Shown piece by piece: positions 1 to 12,800 of a stretch of 64,000 nt of DNA (position 1 is the first letter of the stretch; every line of letters starts with the position of its first letter). The DNA lies in assembly GCA_946811695.1 (NCBI GenBank), contig OX328124.1, forward strand, positions 28,824,148 to 28,888,147. Reading direction: 5' to 3'. This stretch comes from Gonocerus acuteangulatus. Its lineage: Eukaryota; Arthropoda; Insecta; Hemiptera; Coreidae. Both the position numbers and the translations under genes were made by a program. The notes under the pieces are model-generated. The model did not search any database and had not been told where the DNA came from. It saw only the letters and a program-made list of their open reading frames with translations.

Positions 1-725
1 ATAAGAATATGATTAAATCGAATATATTTATTTATCAGATATAATTAAGACAGTAGTTTACTTGCTTTATTTTAATATTTTTTGTAATGTTAATATAAAT
101 AATGTTTTATAGTCAATTAATTGCAATTTTGGCCAATAATTCTTGTGGAATGTCTTCTGAACTTGTCCTGTGCATTTAAATAGATAACAGTATTGATGTT
201 GTATACTTAAATAAAGTTTATTGTGTGGCCAACGCTTTTTTCTAGCCAGAGTTCTTATATCCAAAGTATTCTTCCCATAACTACCTCGCCTGCATGCATG
301 ATCTTAGAAGACGCTTAAGGTAATATAAGAAACAACAACGCAGCCCTGAAAATATTTATTTAAAACAAAAGTAACATATTTGCTGTCAAATTCAGTTTCT
401 ACAACAGGCATCGAAGAAAGTATATACACTTACTTAACTAATTATTTATTTACTTTATCAGTTTACAGGCTTACTGGTAAGTTGGCCCACATCCATCACG
501 AGGTGATAGTTTTGGTCAAAACAAACAACTTGAAATAAACAATGGCTCTATCCAGAAGTTACCCGTTTTCAAGATATTTAACATTTTAGACAATTTTTTT
601 TCATTTTTTTTTAAAGTCACTGTTGCTTGGTTTTTTTATTATTTTTATTTCTAACATTTTTGCTGAAAGTTTTTATTGGTTTGGGATTTAAGAGATTTTG
701 AATAAACTATTAATTAAATTAAAAA
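1..725. other. AT-rich flank, no gene recognised
   Basis: No exon or recognisable protein was found. The only structure seen is a segment near 470-515 that recurs inverted at about 2820-2865 (shared core CCCACATCCATCACGAG). This suggests that the 0.5-2.9 kb interval lies between the arms of an older element. Confidence 0.4.
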
Positions 726-729
726 AAAA

Positions 730-1085
730 AAAAATCAGTCCCGTAACAGGCCACGAGGGCCCTGAGGGGCAGATACTATAGAGGCCCTGGGGGGTATCTG
801 ATTCATGACCATACGACACACTAGGGAGATAGTGTGGTCAGTACTATGCTCCGGCCGCCTGATTTTCCCCTTGGCTGCTTCGACTGCTAGAGTCATTAGC
901 ACCAACCAAGGTACCCATTATTAAATTAATTAAAGGCTGGGTTGGCCTAGGGACGGTCAGGGAGGCCGAATTCAACCGGCGAACGAAGACACTAGAAGAA
1001 AAAATCTTTAGTGCTTGCTCGGGATTTGAACTCAGGCCTCCAGCTTATTAGTCCAGTGCTCTACCACTGAGCTAACCTCGCCCCC
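730..1085 (-). mobile_element. tRNA-derived SINE, family A
   Basis: Read on the minus strand it starts with a tRNA-like head: GGTTAGCTCAGTGGTAGAG resembles an A box and GAGTTCAAATCCC a B box. A non-tRNA body of about 280 bp follows and ends in a T-rich tail. A second near-complete copy is at 50903-51226 and a fragment at 12345-12478. The head lacks a credible complete cloverleaf, so this is a SINE and not a tRNA gene. Confidence 0.8.
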
Positions 1086-1502
1086 TATTAATTAAATAAA
1101 ACTATCAAATATTTACAAGACAACGGATGGTATGACCTAATAACTAAAATTTACATTATTTTTATTTAGAAAGAAGAAAGAAATTCTTTATTTATAAAAA
1201 TAAAGTGTGCTGCCCAAATGTTTTGGGAAGCTATAAACACTGCGTACTTATCAATCTTACGAAAATTCATTTCAGTTGGTTAAAAAAAAAAAGGTTATTA
1301 TATTAATTTGGAAAAAATAAATTTTGAAGATCTGTTTTAAATGGATAATTAATTGTAATGTTAAACAAATTTTGATAATATTTTAAATGCAAAGAATAAT
1401 AAAGACAAGCTTGGCCAAATTTGGTGAAATGATTTTCGAAAGAGTGATAAGCAGCTGGTTAGCTCCCGTATATATGATTGTGGAGTATCCCCAGGGAATC
1501 TA

Positions 1503-2390
1503 TCAAAATAGATTCCGTGAGGATAGATATTCCTTTGAGTCCACGTCTAAATCTTGCAAAATGTCTTGCGTCCGTTTTGGAATCGCTCTTGCTCCAAACC
1601 AAAGGCCTTCAACTATGTATTTTCTTTGCCCGAATCTTTCTTGGAATTTTTTCTGGTAGAATTCTATACACTTGGTATAAATTTCTCTTTTTTCCAAATT
1701 AATTTCTTCTGCTTGCTGTGGATCGTTTGTCTCGTATCGCACAGTGGGGCGATAATGTAAGCTTCTTTCGATTTATCTTTGAAGGCAATTATGTCGGCAT
1801 ATCTAGGACATCCGTCATCATCGACGCCATAAACCTCTTCAAAGCACGTAAATTCATTTTTTTGAAGGAGATTAATAATTTTTTGCTTGACATTATGACG
1901 TCTCCGTGTGACCAGGAGCATATTCATTGGACACTTCCCAAGCACGTGTGCTGGAGTTTCGGTCTCTCTACCGCATCTGCGACAGAGGGGTCCAACGTTT
2001 GATGTTCCTGAAACACCGGGTACACCTCTCAACAGCGCGTAGTCAGTGTTGAGTTTCAGAGCATTCGTCCATTCGGAACACGATAAAACAGATTTATTGT
2101 GAATAAATTTGTTACTTTTTGGACAGTCTCTGAAATGCTCAACTCCTATTCCTTGCCACTTCGAGTGCGACCATTCTTCGAAAGCTTTTTCCCGAAGGTT
2201 ACGCCTGATCTTCTTAATGTTGTGATCTTCAATAAGCTGGACTATGTTAATGTTCAGTCTATTGGCACATTCTGTCGCTTCTTTAGAGTAGCTGAACATT
2301 GGCTGGAACTGGTCATCGGACACTCGATCTAGCTTTTGTGCGATGGACCAATGTTGTAGCGGAGCCTCCCACCATAAATAAATGAGTTGT
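1503..2390 (-). mobile_element. 3' end of an R2-superfamily (restriction-like endonuclease) LINE, broken
   Basis: The minus strand encodes the C-terminal part of a non-LTR retrotransposon polyprotein. Visible are a zinc-binding motif CRRCGRETETPAHVLGKCP, an RRRHN stretch, and a restriction-like endonuclease core (RYADIIAF, then KEAY and, in another frame, VRYE). Reading moves from one frame to another near 1740, where one base appears to be missing. The reverse transcriptase is absent, so this is a 5'-truncated copy. Upstream the frame stays open to about 2400, before long A/T runs. The R2 superfamily inserts by target-primed reverse transcription. The exact clade cannot be set without the RT. 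Confidence 0.75.
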
Positions 2391-2426
2391 GATACATATG
2401 AATCATAGTACAGTTATATGTTATTC

Positions 2427-2462
<36 letters not shown>

Positions 2463-2654
2463 AACAGAATGTGCTTACATATTTCATAAGAGATAAAATC
2501 TCAAGTTTAATTATTAAAAAAAAAAAAAAAAAGGTTCGTAGGACGATAAAAACATTAAGTTGTTCGTCCTTTAATTCTTTCCATTCCATTCTATTATTTT
2601 TATCCTAAAACCTCTAACTCTATCTCTCATTAATTTAAATTTATTAGCTATTAC

Positions 2655-2822
2655 TGCAAGTTATACTAAAAACATCTCTGTTTATTAAGCTACACAAAAT
2701 GTCTGGTAAAATGTTTATAATATTATTTATTTTTTATTGGTTTTATGCACCTCATCTTTGGCAAATTGGATGTTTAAAATAAACCGATATGTTTAATAAA
2801 CAGATGTTTTTAGCATAACTAT
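2655..2822. repeat. Imperfect inverted repeat (hairpin)
   Basis: The segment from about 2659 (CTAAAAACATCTCTGTTTAT) pairs with an inverted copy at about 2795-2815, with some 120 bp of AT-rich loop. It sits directly inside the 2820-2865 sequence that is repeated inverted near 470-515, so it is probably the end of the same element. Confidence 0.45.
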
Positions 2823-3127
2823 CAACTCGTGATGGATGTGGGTCGACTTACCAGTAACACTGTATACAATATACACAGTTATTTAAGTAACGTTAATTGC
2901 ATTTACAGAAAAATGCTTCTGAACTTCAAAACAAAATTCTTCATAAAATTAATGGATTACAATGTTTAAAAGCACCAATCACACATAATTTAAAGCCTCT
3001 AATTTTTGTGCTTAGCAAATCAGTAAATGCGTAATCCTGAAGAGATATCAAAAAAATGAGAAACGTGTAGAGCAAAATACAAGGATAGTAAAGAAAGTTG
3101 TGTAAGTTTATGAAATCTGACCTTCTG

Positions 3128-3321
3128 ACACATTAATTTAATTTAAATTTTAATGTCCATTATTATTAACTAAGAAATTTATGACGGGTTATCTAAAAGT
3201 TACCACCCTTTTCTAGCCAGGATAGGGCTGATGCCTTTTCTTTTTTCTAAAGAAACCCACGACCCTTGGCACGGGGTGTTAAGTCCTCACGCCTTAACAC
3301 TCTCGGCCACCGGGCCTCCAT
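3128..3321 (-). mobile_element. tRNA-derived SINE, family B
   Basis: On the minus strand this begins GGCCCGGTGGCCG, then a tRNA-Leu-like A box region, then the GGGTCGTGGGTT B-box region. The body has the diagnostic CTAGAAAAGGGTGGTAAC and the tail AATAATGGACATTAAAATTT. Part of the middle is deleted compared with the copy at 5585. Confidence 0.75.
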
Positions 3322-3495
3322 ACATGATATATTTGTTCAAATGCTACAAATTATTCTGTTATAAATAATGAGGTTAATCTGCCTCATTTTAAATGAGCTA
3401 TTAATTCGATCAGTGTAATTAATTTTCTAGCAAACCCCATACTTGAATATTTTAAATAATTAACTTCTTTGCTCAATTTTTAGGAATAATTCTCA

Positions 3496-3827
3496 TTATT
3501 CAGTGCACTGCTTCTTCACATGAGTTTCTGGGATAATTTTAAAGCGTGTAGAATTTTTATCTTTCCTGATTTTAAATATTTCAAAGAAATATACACAAAG
3601 AGAAATAGCAAGACCCATAGCTAGCATAATGAAAGCTCCTTGGATATGAACTATTTTCAATTGAGTTGGTTCATGAACTTCGACTCGACTTCCTTTACTA
3701 ATTTTCAATGCTGTTTGAAGTCGACTGCTTAGGTATGTGAGCGTTACATCAGACTCCCAAAGGAGGAACAGCCCGGAGTCCACACACCTTCCGAGAAGTT
3801 GGTTCAATTTCTCAGTGTATGGGGATC
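3496..3827 (-). CDS. IR exon 9 (end of S2, M4, stop)
   Basis: The acceptor is CTTTCAG|GA. It encodes the end of S2 (QLLGRCVDSGLFLLWESD), M4 (GAFIMLAMGLAISLCVYFF) and a basic cytoplasmic tail ending in TAA at 3498-3496. The TM-near-C-terminus layout is standard for IRs. Confidence 0.88.
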
Positions 3828-6800
3828 CTGAAAGAATGAGCTTATTTACTTTTTGTTAAAAGATATAAATAAAACAAGTGCCTCAGAGAATTAAACAACA
3901 ATTTTTTAAGAACAAAACTTATGGTGATTTCCAAATTATAGGTGTACCACAAAGAAAAGAACGTGCAGCCTCCAGCCCCCCTCGCTCATCCCCACCACGC
4001 CTTCTTTTCCCCTCTGCAACTTAGGGAGACACACCGAATGTAGTTGTGTTTAATTAAATTTTCCATTAGTTTATTATTAGTTAGTTCACACACTGATAGT
4101 AATATATTTGTTGATGAATACATGGATGTGTAATACCCACATCACTTACTACTTTGTTTTAATTATTTTATTCATTGCAACGGCGTGGTCATGAGCTGTT
4201 GGCGAGTGGTGGGGGAAGGCCTCTGGCTCATCGCCTAGCTCTTTTGTTCCTGGTTGAGGATTAGCACAAAAATCTTGGATTTGAAAAAAGGAAACTATTA
4301 TTTCATAGGATGAAAATAAAAAAGCTATTATCATTTATTAATTATTTAGATTTAATAATAATAATTATTGTAATTTATCATATTTTATATTGTAATGTAA
4401 TTCAATAATAATATAATTTATCATTTAGGTCCAATATAATTTATTAATCTAGACTTGATGTGCTTTTAGGTTTAAAATATAAAATTTATTTATTATATAT
4501 AGCACATATTTTTCTTCTTCTTTTTTTTTTTTTTTTTTTTTTTCTTTTTGGGTGCATCGACTGCTCAGGTCATTTGCATCTTTATTTATTAAATACTTTT
4601 AATCTATTTATTAATATCATAATTCAGATTTATTTCTGCTCAGCAGCACTAATGGCCTAGATTTAGATGCACCTTAAAAAAAATTAACTATTCGGCAAAA
4701 ACAAAAAAATAAATTCAACTGAAAGAGAAGTCTATATATAATTACACACCGGTGCATAAAGTTATGTTGAATTACCTTTTCTAGTGAGAAGAACAATAAA
4801 AGTTGAATATAGTGTGTTTTTCATAACATGAAGGCCAAGAATTATTTCTCCCGAAAGATGTTTGGTTTCAGGCACATGCCCTGTAAAATTTAAATTTTAG
4901 ATTACAATTAAATTTGTAATGGATATATATTTTTATATATTTATTTATTTAAATTTTAGCGTCCATTATTATTAACTACGCATTTTAGGACGGGTTATCT
5001 ATAGGTTACCACCCTTTTCTAGCCAGGATAGGGCTAGAAGTGGGAATCGAACCTACGAACTCAAAATTAATTCAAGTTAAATAAAAATTATTAATGACAG
5101 AAAACAAAAATCAAAATGATAAAATACAAGTTTTAATTAAGGAGATCCCTCAAAGCCACCTGTGGGTTAGTTGTTTTTTTTTTTTTTACGGAGCACCGAC
5201 ATCCATAGTGCAGCTGGGAATTTTCTGAACAGGCCCTGAAATGAGAAAATTCCAGCTGCAGGAAGGACTCCAACCCCCAGCTCCCCCATGAGAATTCAAA
5301 GCGTTAGCCACTAGACCACAGAGAGACCCCTGTGGGTTAGATATTCTCATTTGAGTATAACAAAACACTCATAATTTCAAAATTATTTTTTCTAATATTT
5401 TAAATCGCGACAGTTAAGTTTTAAAATCATGATATTAGTAATAATTACTATCATCCCATTGAATAATAAAGCTTAGGGAAGATCTAGTGTGCAGGGATTC
5501 CTCATCCTGACAAGCTAGTAGTATGGTTTCCCTGTACATAAACTGCCAAGAAAGGATGTTCTATGGTAATTTTAATTGCCGAAAAGGCCAGGTGGCCGTG
5601 AGTGTTAAGGCGTGAGCACTTAACACTCTGTGCCTAGGGTCGTGGGTTCGATTCCCACTATGGGATGGTGGCTTTTATTTAGAAAAAAGAAAAGGCATCA
5701 GCCCTATCCTGGCTACAAAAGGTTGGTAACCTATAGATAGCCCGTCCTAAAATGCGTAGTTAATAATAATGGACGTTAAAATTTAAATAATAATAATTAC
5801 CAAAAGATCATTGCGGATTTATAGTGAGGTTTTTGTCATAAGCAGATGAGAGAAGTTGTTTTAACATTCTTACCTCCAGCCATAATTTCAATACTAAGCC
5901 CATATTCTCCTTTCTTCGCTAGTTTAATCAGGGTATCGCTGTCATGCACCTCAAATCTAGAAACGAGTGCTTTAATGTGAGGCTCGGTAGCACTTTTCAA
6001 AGAATAAATCCATGCTTCATGATCAGCTGCCCAAGGGATTCCAGATTCATAAAGCTCCATTGGAGAATCTATTGGTGAGTAATACCTGAAAACCGAACCA
6101 AGAATTTCAGTGAAAATTTAATGATGGAAATGAATATTAGAACAATTTGAAACAAATTTAATTCATTCTTTGAGTTTCAAAAATTATTCAGAGTGAATTT
6201 ATTTTTGTTTGTTTGGGTTGCCACGGCAAAACCTGCGAGCTGAGGAGAGGAGGCCCAATAGCTGTTGGGTTCGATTCCCACTAGGATTGGTGGCTTTCTT
6301 GGGGAAAAATAAATGGCATCAGTCTGGCTAGAAAAGGGTAGTAAACTATATATATGCCGTCCAAAAATTCCTTATCAATTATAAGTAGACATTAAAATTT
6401 AAATAAATAAATAAATTACAGACATCATACCATTTTGCAGGAATTTCATCTTATTCATCTTTCTATTTACAGAGTAATTAGTTCTTTTCCTCCTGGGGTA
6501 CATTTTAAATTTATAATAACTATATATATATAAATATTTATCGGTAGGAAATGAAAACATAATTATGTTAACATTTTTGCTGCGGCTGTCATTGTTTGTA
6601 TGTTTGTATACCTCAGTATCGAGTGCATTTTTTGTTTGGATTTTTCATGTAGACATTTTTTTTTTTTCATAAAAAATCTTCCAGTTAGCCGATTTGAAAA
6701 CGGAATACACTGTTGGAAACCCCAAACAATACTGAAGGCCTTACCCGGAGCTGTAAAAGTGAATCCCCTCCATTTACAAGCCTTTTGAATCTTAAGGGAA

Positions 6801-9800
6801 AAGTAATGGAGGAGTGTCCTGTCGATGGGAAACTCACAAGGAGTTAGGTTCACTAATGTCCTTCCGCAATGACACCCGCAGCTTAGTGTGTTAAGGGCAT
6901 AAAAATTGTGTATCTTGGTATCGAATAAACCAATATTTCAGACATTGGGTTAAATAATTCATTAAGTTATCGATACAAATTTAGTTAGATCATATTTTAG
7001 TGAGGAATTTTAATAATATACAATTATAAAGAAGAATAAAGTCCTTGGGTCTCCACATGGTCTTGAGGCCAACACCTTGGATTTTTATGCGGGAGATCTC
7101 CCTAAGTAGGGACAGTACTGTTGCAGGTTCAGTTTTTTTTCATTCCAGGACTGATAACTTATTTTAAAATTTAAATCATAGAGTATTAAAGGTTTATCAC
7201 TAACATAGGGACTGTGAGTACAGATGATAGGGCACCAGAATAGATAGTTGTGAAGAAGAGGAAAAGAACTTCAAATATAGTGAAGAACCGCCGAAGTGGT
7301 GATGAAGATGGCAGCCTGCCAGGCGGTGGTTGAAGAACAGCCATTGCCATAGCTCTCAAAAAAGTACCACCAAAACTAGAAAACTCCCCTCGCAAGATGG
7401 ACTCCTCTAGTCCTGCAGAGGTAAGAAAGTACCAACTTTATTTTAATTATAACTATAACGTTACTCGTAAGATAGTAAAGAAATTGAAATTTTCATATTT
7501 TCATGAAGTGTTTTATGCACCTTAAAATTTTGCTACAATGTACCTCTTGGGTAGATAAGAAGGTAGATATGAGTTGGCTAGACTTTCCTTGGAACACCAC
7601 TTCTGAGTTTTATTCATAAGCCAACTATTTTTATTGTAAAATTTGTGTTGGCTAGACTTACCGTGGTACTGCGCATAGGGGAAAGTTCCAAAAAAATATA
7701 GTCCAAAAATAGTGTTTTATTCAGAAGCCAACTATCATTAATGTAAAACAAATTGCAAATTAAGGTAACTTTACAATGAATAATAAATAAGGCAGACACT
7801 TTTAAGGGGGTTAAAATGTAAATAAAAAAAACAAAACAAAGTACCTAGTTTTTATTTTTAATATTAAATGAAGTGCTTTATTCACGCTGCGATTTAAAAA
7901 GTGTTTTCAATAAACATAATTAAAAATAATTACAAAAGGGCAGACACTTTTGTGGGGTTTAATTACACAGGTCTACAACCAAAAATTTGATTTGATGATT
8001 TTGGCTAATCTCTGTGTTTCTCGGTGTGCTGAGGCCGAGAATGAAGTCCGATTTTCTCTATCACGTACAGATTTTTTTCAAATCCATAGAACATAATATA
8101 CCTGCTATACACATAAATTTGGTAATAAGTAGGTTTTTTTTTCCAAACGATGTCTCTTTTTATAAACAGACATCTTTCACTAGGTGGTGTAGGCAATGAA
8201 TCCCTCAGTAGATGTTGTAGGCCTGAGGGTGTCTAGGCACGACCTGTTCAGACAGGAACGTACTTGTTTGGTCTCAGATGTCACCGTCTGAAGCTAAACG
8301 AGATTGAACCTTTTGTATCCGGAACTTGGAGTTAAATTTCTGTTCATTCTCTCAGTTCAGTAGTATCAACTGAAGTGAACACATTCACTGAGGTCTCTTA
8401 GTTGTGTCAAAGTGATTAAGAACGCATTTTAAGGTTTGAAAGTGCATTTAGACATAATGTCTCATCGTCGTTGTGTTACCAGTCCAGACTACTTCTGTTT
8501 TATCTGTGGTGAGTACACAGTTAAGAAATACCAACGAAATATAACAGGTTTTGTCAAAAATGTATATTATGCATATTTTGGCTTGAGAATAGGAGATCAA
8601 GATAAAGTGTGGGCTCCTCACAAAGTATGCCATAGCTGCGTAGAAATATTTCGCTTATGGTACAAAGGAGAGTTAAAATCTTTCGGATTTGCTATCCCAA
8701 TGATGCGGAGGGAGCAAAAAAAACACGTTAATGACTGTTACTTTTGTAATTGTCATGTTCAAGGCTATAATTCCAAAAATCATAAGCTCATTAACTACCC
8801 TAATGTGGAATCTGCTAGTCGTCCGGTACCACACGGTCCTGGATTGACAGTTCCTCAGCCCCCTCGTGACTTGGGCAGTATAGATAGGGAAGCTAATAGA
8901 GAAGACTGTATGTCGGAGAGCGATGAAGTACACAATGAGTTCAAAGCAAGCAGTTCAGAAGATGAACCTCAGCTTATTTCTCAACAGGAGTTGAACGACT
9001 TAGTGAGAGATCTTGGACTTCCAAAAGATGCAGCTCAGTTACTTGGCTCCCGTCTTAAAAACAAAAATTTATTACAGCCAGGCAATTCTTTTTCATGGTA
9101 TCGACACCGTGAAGCAGTTTTTGTTCCTTACTTTGCTCTGGATGAGAATCTTATTTATTGCAAAGACATTCTTGGTCTGATGGGTCAATTTGGTATACAA
9201 TATGACCCGATTCATTGGCGTCTATTCATAGACTCATCAAAGCGAAGTCTAAAGGCTGTTTTGTTGCACAATGGCAATACTTATGCTTCAGTTCCAGTTG
9301 GCCATTCAGTACATTTAAAAGAAACATACGAAAATTTGTCATTAGTTCTCGAACGAATTCATTATAATGAGCATAACTGGTTGATATGTGGAGACTTGAA
9401 AGTACTTATTATGCTCTTAGGTCAGCAATCAGGGTAGACCAAGTTCCCTTGTTTTTTATGTTTATGGGATAGCCGAGACAGAAATTCCCATTGGAACAAC
9501 AAAGACTGGCCATCACGAGGAGCTCTGTCGCCAGGCCAAAAAAATGTAATTAGGAGAAGTTTGGTTCCTTCTGACAAAAACCTGCTACCTTCTCTACACA
9601 TAAAGCTAGGGCTGATAAAACAATTCGTAAAGTCTCTCAATAAAGAAGGTGAATGTTTTAAGTACTTATGCTCCAAGTTCCCACGATTAAGTGATGCAAA
9701 GCTAAAAGAGGGGATCTTTGTAGGCCCAGATATTTGGAAACTTTTCACAGATCCACATTTCACTCAGACCATGAATGAGAAGGAGAAGGAAGCTTGGAAT

Positions 9801-12800
9801 TCTTTTAAAGATGTTGTTGAGAAGTTCCTTGGTAACGTGAAGGATCCCAACTACAGAAGTATCGTGGAACGCATGTTGAAGGCATTTCAATTACAAGGTT
9901 GCAACATGAGTTTGAAGGTTCACTTCTTACATTCGCATGTGGACTATTTTCCGGAAAACTTAGGGGAAGTAAGTGAAGAACAAGGGGAAAGGTTCCATCA
10001 GGACATCCAGGAAATGGAACGTAGGTATCAGGGCAAATGGAACGTAAACATGATGGCTGATTATTGTTGGGTGCTGCAGCGTGAATCATCTGAAGAGTCC
10101 TACAGCCGGAAACGAACACGGAGAAATTTTCAAGAGAAAAAAATACGTTTTCATAAAAATAATAACTAAATATGCCACTGTTAATTCTGAAGCTGTTATT
10201 TCTACACATTTATGTATTTTGTACAGTAAACAACATTGAAATAACTCTTTATTTATTTATTGTGTTTCGTATTTTGTACGATAAACACACTGAGTTAAGT
10301 CTTCTAAGAGATCAGGAATTGATTATAAATTTATATATTATTATGATTCCAGGATTTATGGATTTAAATAAAATATATTAAAGGCTTAAAAATGATTAGA
10401 GAATTATTGAAATAACTAAAAGATCATGGAAATAAATGAAAACTCTTATTCGCCAATTCTGTTTTCTTTTAATGGTAGTACCTCTGCCCTTACTTGAGAT
10501 TGAACAATTTCCTTACGTGATAGAGAGGGACTGACCTCATGTTCGGCTTCAGCACGCCAAGGAGCATAGAGATTGACCAAAATCATCAAATCAAATTTCA
10601 GAAAGATTATTTTTGTAGACCTGTGATATCAGGTAACATGATAATAAATGTTGCCTACGATAGACTGCAATACACTGCGTGTAACCGTAAGTGTGTATGA
10701 GAGCACCGAGCAGTTGTGTATGTTCTCTGCTCACATGATCTTGTACAGCTGTACCGGTTTAAATGGCAACGTGAATAAAACTCTCATTTGATATTCGAAT
10801 AAAAAAAATTTAGTTTTTGTTTTTCTTTTTTTACATGTTATCTCCCTTATTTAGTGTCTTTCTTATTTATTATTCATTATAAAATTGTCTTAATTTTACA
10901 TTAAAGATAGTCGGCTTCTGAATAAAGCTCTATTTTTGGGAAATAGTTTTTTGCGGTTTCAGTACCTGGTGTTCCACGGAAAGACTATACAGCTCATATT
11001 TACCTTCTTATCTACCCAAGAGGTACATTAGAGCAAAATTTCAAGGTGCATAAAACACTGCACGAACATGCGTTTACTGGCTCTTGGACTAAGAGTGTTG
11101 ACATATTGTAATCCGGAGTCTTGGTTTTAACTTTTTGATTGTAATCGATGACCCACATCTTAGTGGTAGCGTTGATCTGTACAGTCTCACCCTCAATATA
11201 CATTTGTGTTACTATGGTCTATGTTCTATTCGGCTATCAATACATGTTTTATGCTCTTTTGCATGTCTTTTTGGCAAATATTCTACATGTAAATGAATAA
11301 TTGTGTTTTGTGGATTATCTTCATGTCCTGGTGCCATAGCATTGAGATGTGCTTGTTATTATTTTGAAGAGTAAACATTTAAGAGAATATGTATTAAAAT
11401 AATGGGATTGGTACTGTAAATGTTTTCCGAGCACTTAAAGAAAAACATAAAAAGAGATCCTAAAACCTTGAGTAAAAATATGACTGGCTTTGTTGACCGC
11501 ATACATGAATGCTGCGGACACTAAGACAGAGAATAACTGAATAGCCCACAACTTCAATGAAAACGGTAGAAGTGGAATCATCCACTCGGGGAACTTCTTT
11601 GGCTTTGGCACCAGTAGAGTAACACTTGTTACTTGATATGGAAAAGAATACTCGACGTATTTGAAGCCGTCCTCCCAAGCACCATAAGCAGCTGCACCAA
11701 AATCAGCCTTGTCTTTGTATACATTTCCAACTAGGCCTAAAACAATAAATAAATTATAATAAAAAAAAATGAAATAAAAGAAAACTGAATATATAACACG
11801 AATTAAATTACAGGAATCTATTCAGGAACTCCTTCGAGGCTTACAAGATTAAACATTGAGTTTGCCAAGGGGACTTATTTCTCAAGGGATCCCTAGTAAC
11901 CCAGAACCGAATCGTTTTCCAAATTTTCAATTTGTTTTTGTACTACCTTGGTTCTCATTGATTAAAATATTCAACAAAAATGTGACAAAATCTCTTATCG
12001 GAAAGAAATAGTCAAGAAATTTTCATTCCCTCAAAATCAAAAACCAGTGCCACAGAAACTCAACTCAATCCTCAATAAGGCAGCCACTGTAATAATTTTT
12101 TAACTGGCTGCCATGATTATAATCAAACATGGTGGTTAGTTTACTTCACGACGCTGAGGAACGTCTCTTTACTAACTTACACCACAACAGTGAATATTAA
12201 AAATCTTGCTCTTTTATTACATTCTTATAACTTGCTGACACAGTAAATTATTAAAACATTTTCAGGCACAATTGTTTGTTATGGGAATGTAGTATGCCTA
12301 ATTTTGGGTTGGATAAAATAACACTTTGATCGCTATTGTGTAACATACAATCTGGGACCCCGAATCCAACCCATGAACGATCATACTAGAAGATAAATTC
12401 TTTAGTACACTCGAGATTTGAACTCATGTAGTCTCCAGTGTCTAGCCTAGGACTCTACCACTGAGCTAACCTCGCCCCTAGTATAATATAGTTATTTACG
12501 AACCATAAATAACTTCAATTAGCCTTTTGATTTCAAAAATTTGCCTTTCATTAACCTGAATATTAATCATCCTTACCTATTGCAGTTCCATTTTCATAAA
12601 CGTCGCCCCATAAATCATCATCTGTTACAAGGGATATTGTACAGTTATATTTCCTGCAGAATTCCTTGAGAAGTCTTGCCTCCATCCCTTCAAAATATGG
12701 CGTCAGAAGAGTGTATGGGGGATATTCTAAGGTAGCTACTCTTACAACTGCACATAAAATGAAAGAATATTTTTGCCAAACGCTTAAATGAATTATTGAC

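Noticed and set aside
6563..6853. 96-codon minus-strand frame
   Set aside because: It lies between IR exons 6 and 7 with no homology to S2 and no fitting splice phase.
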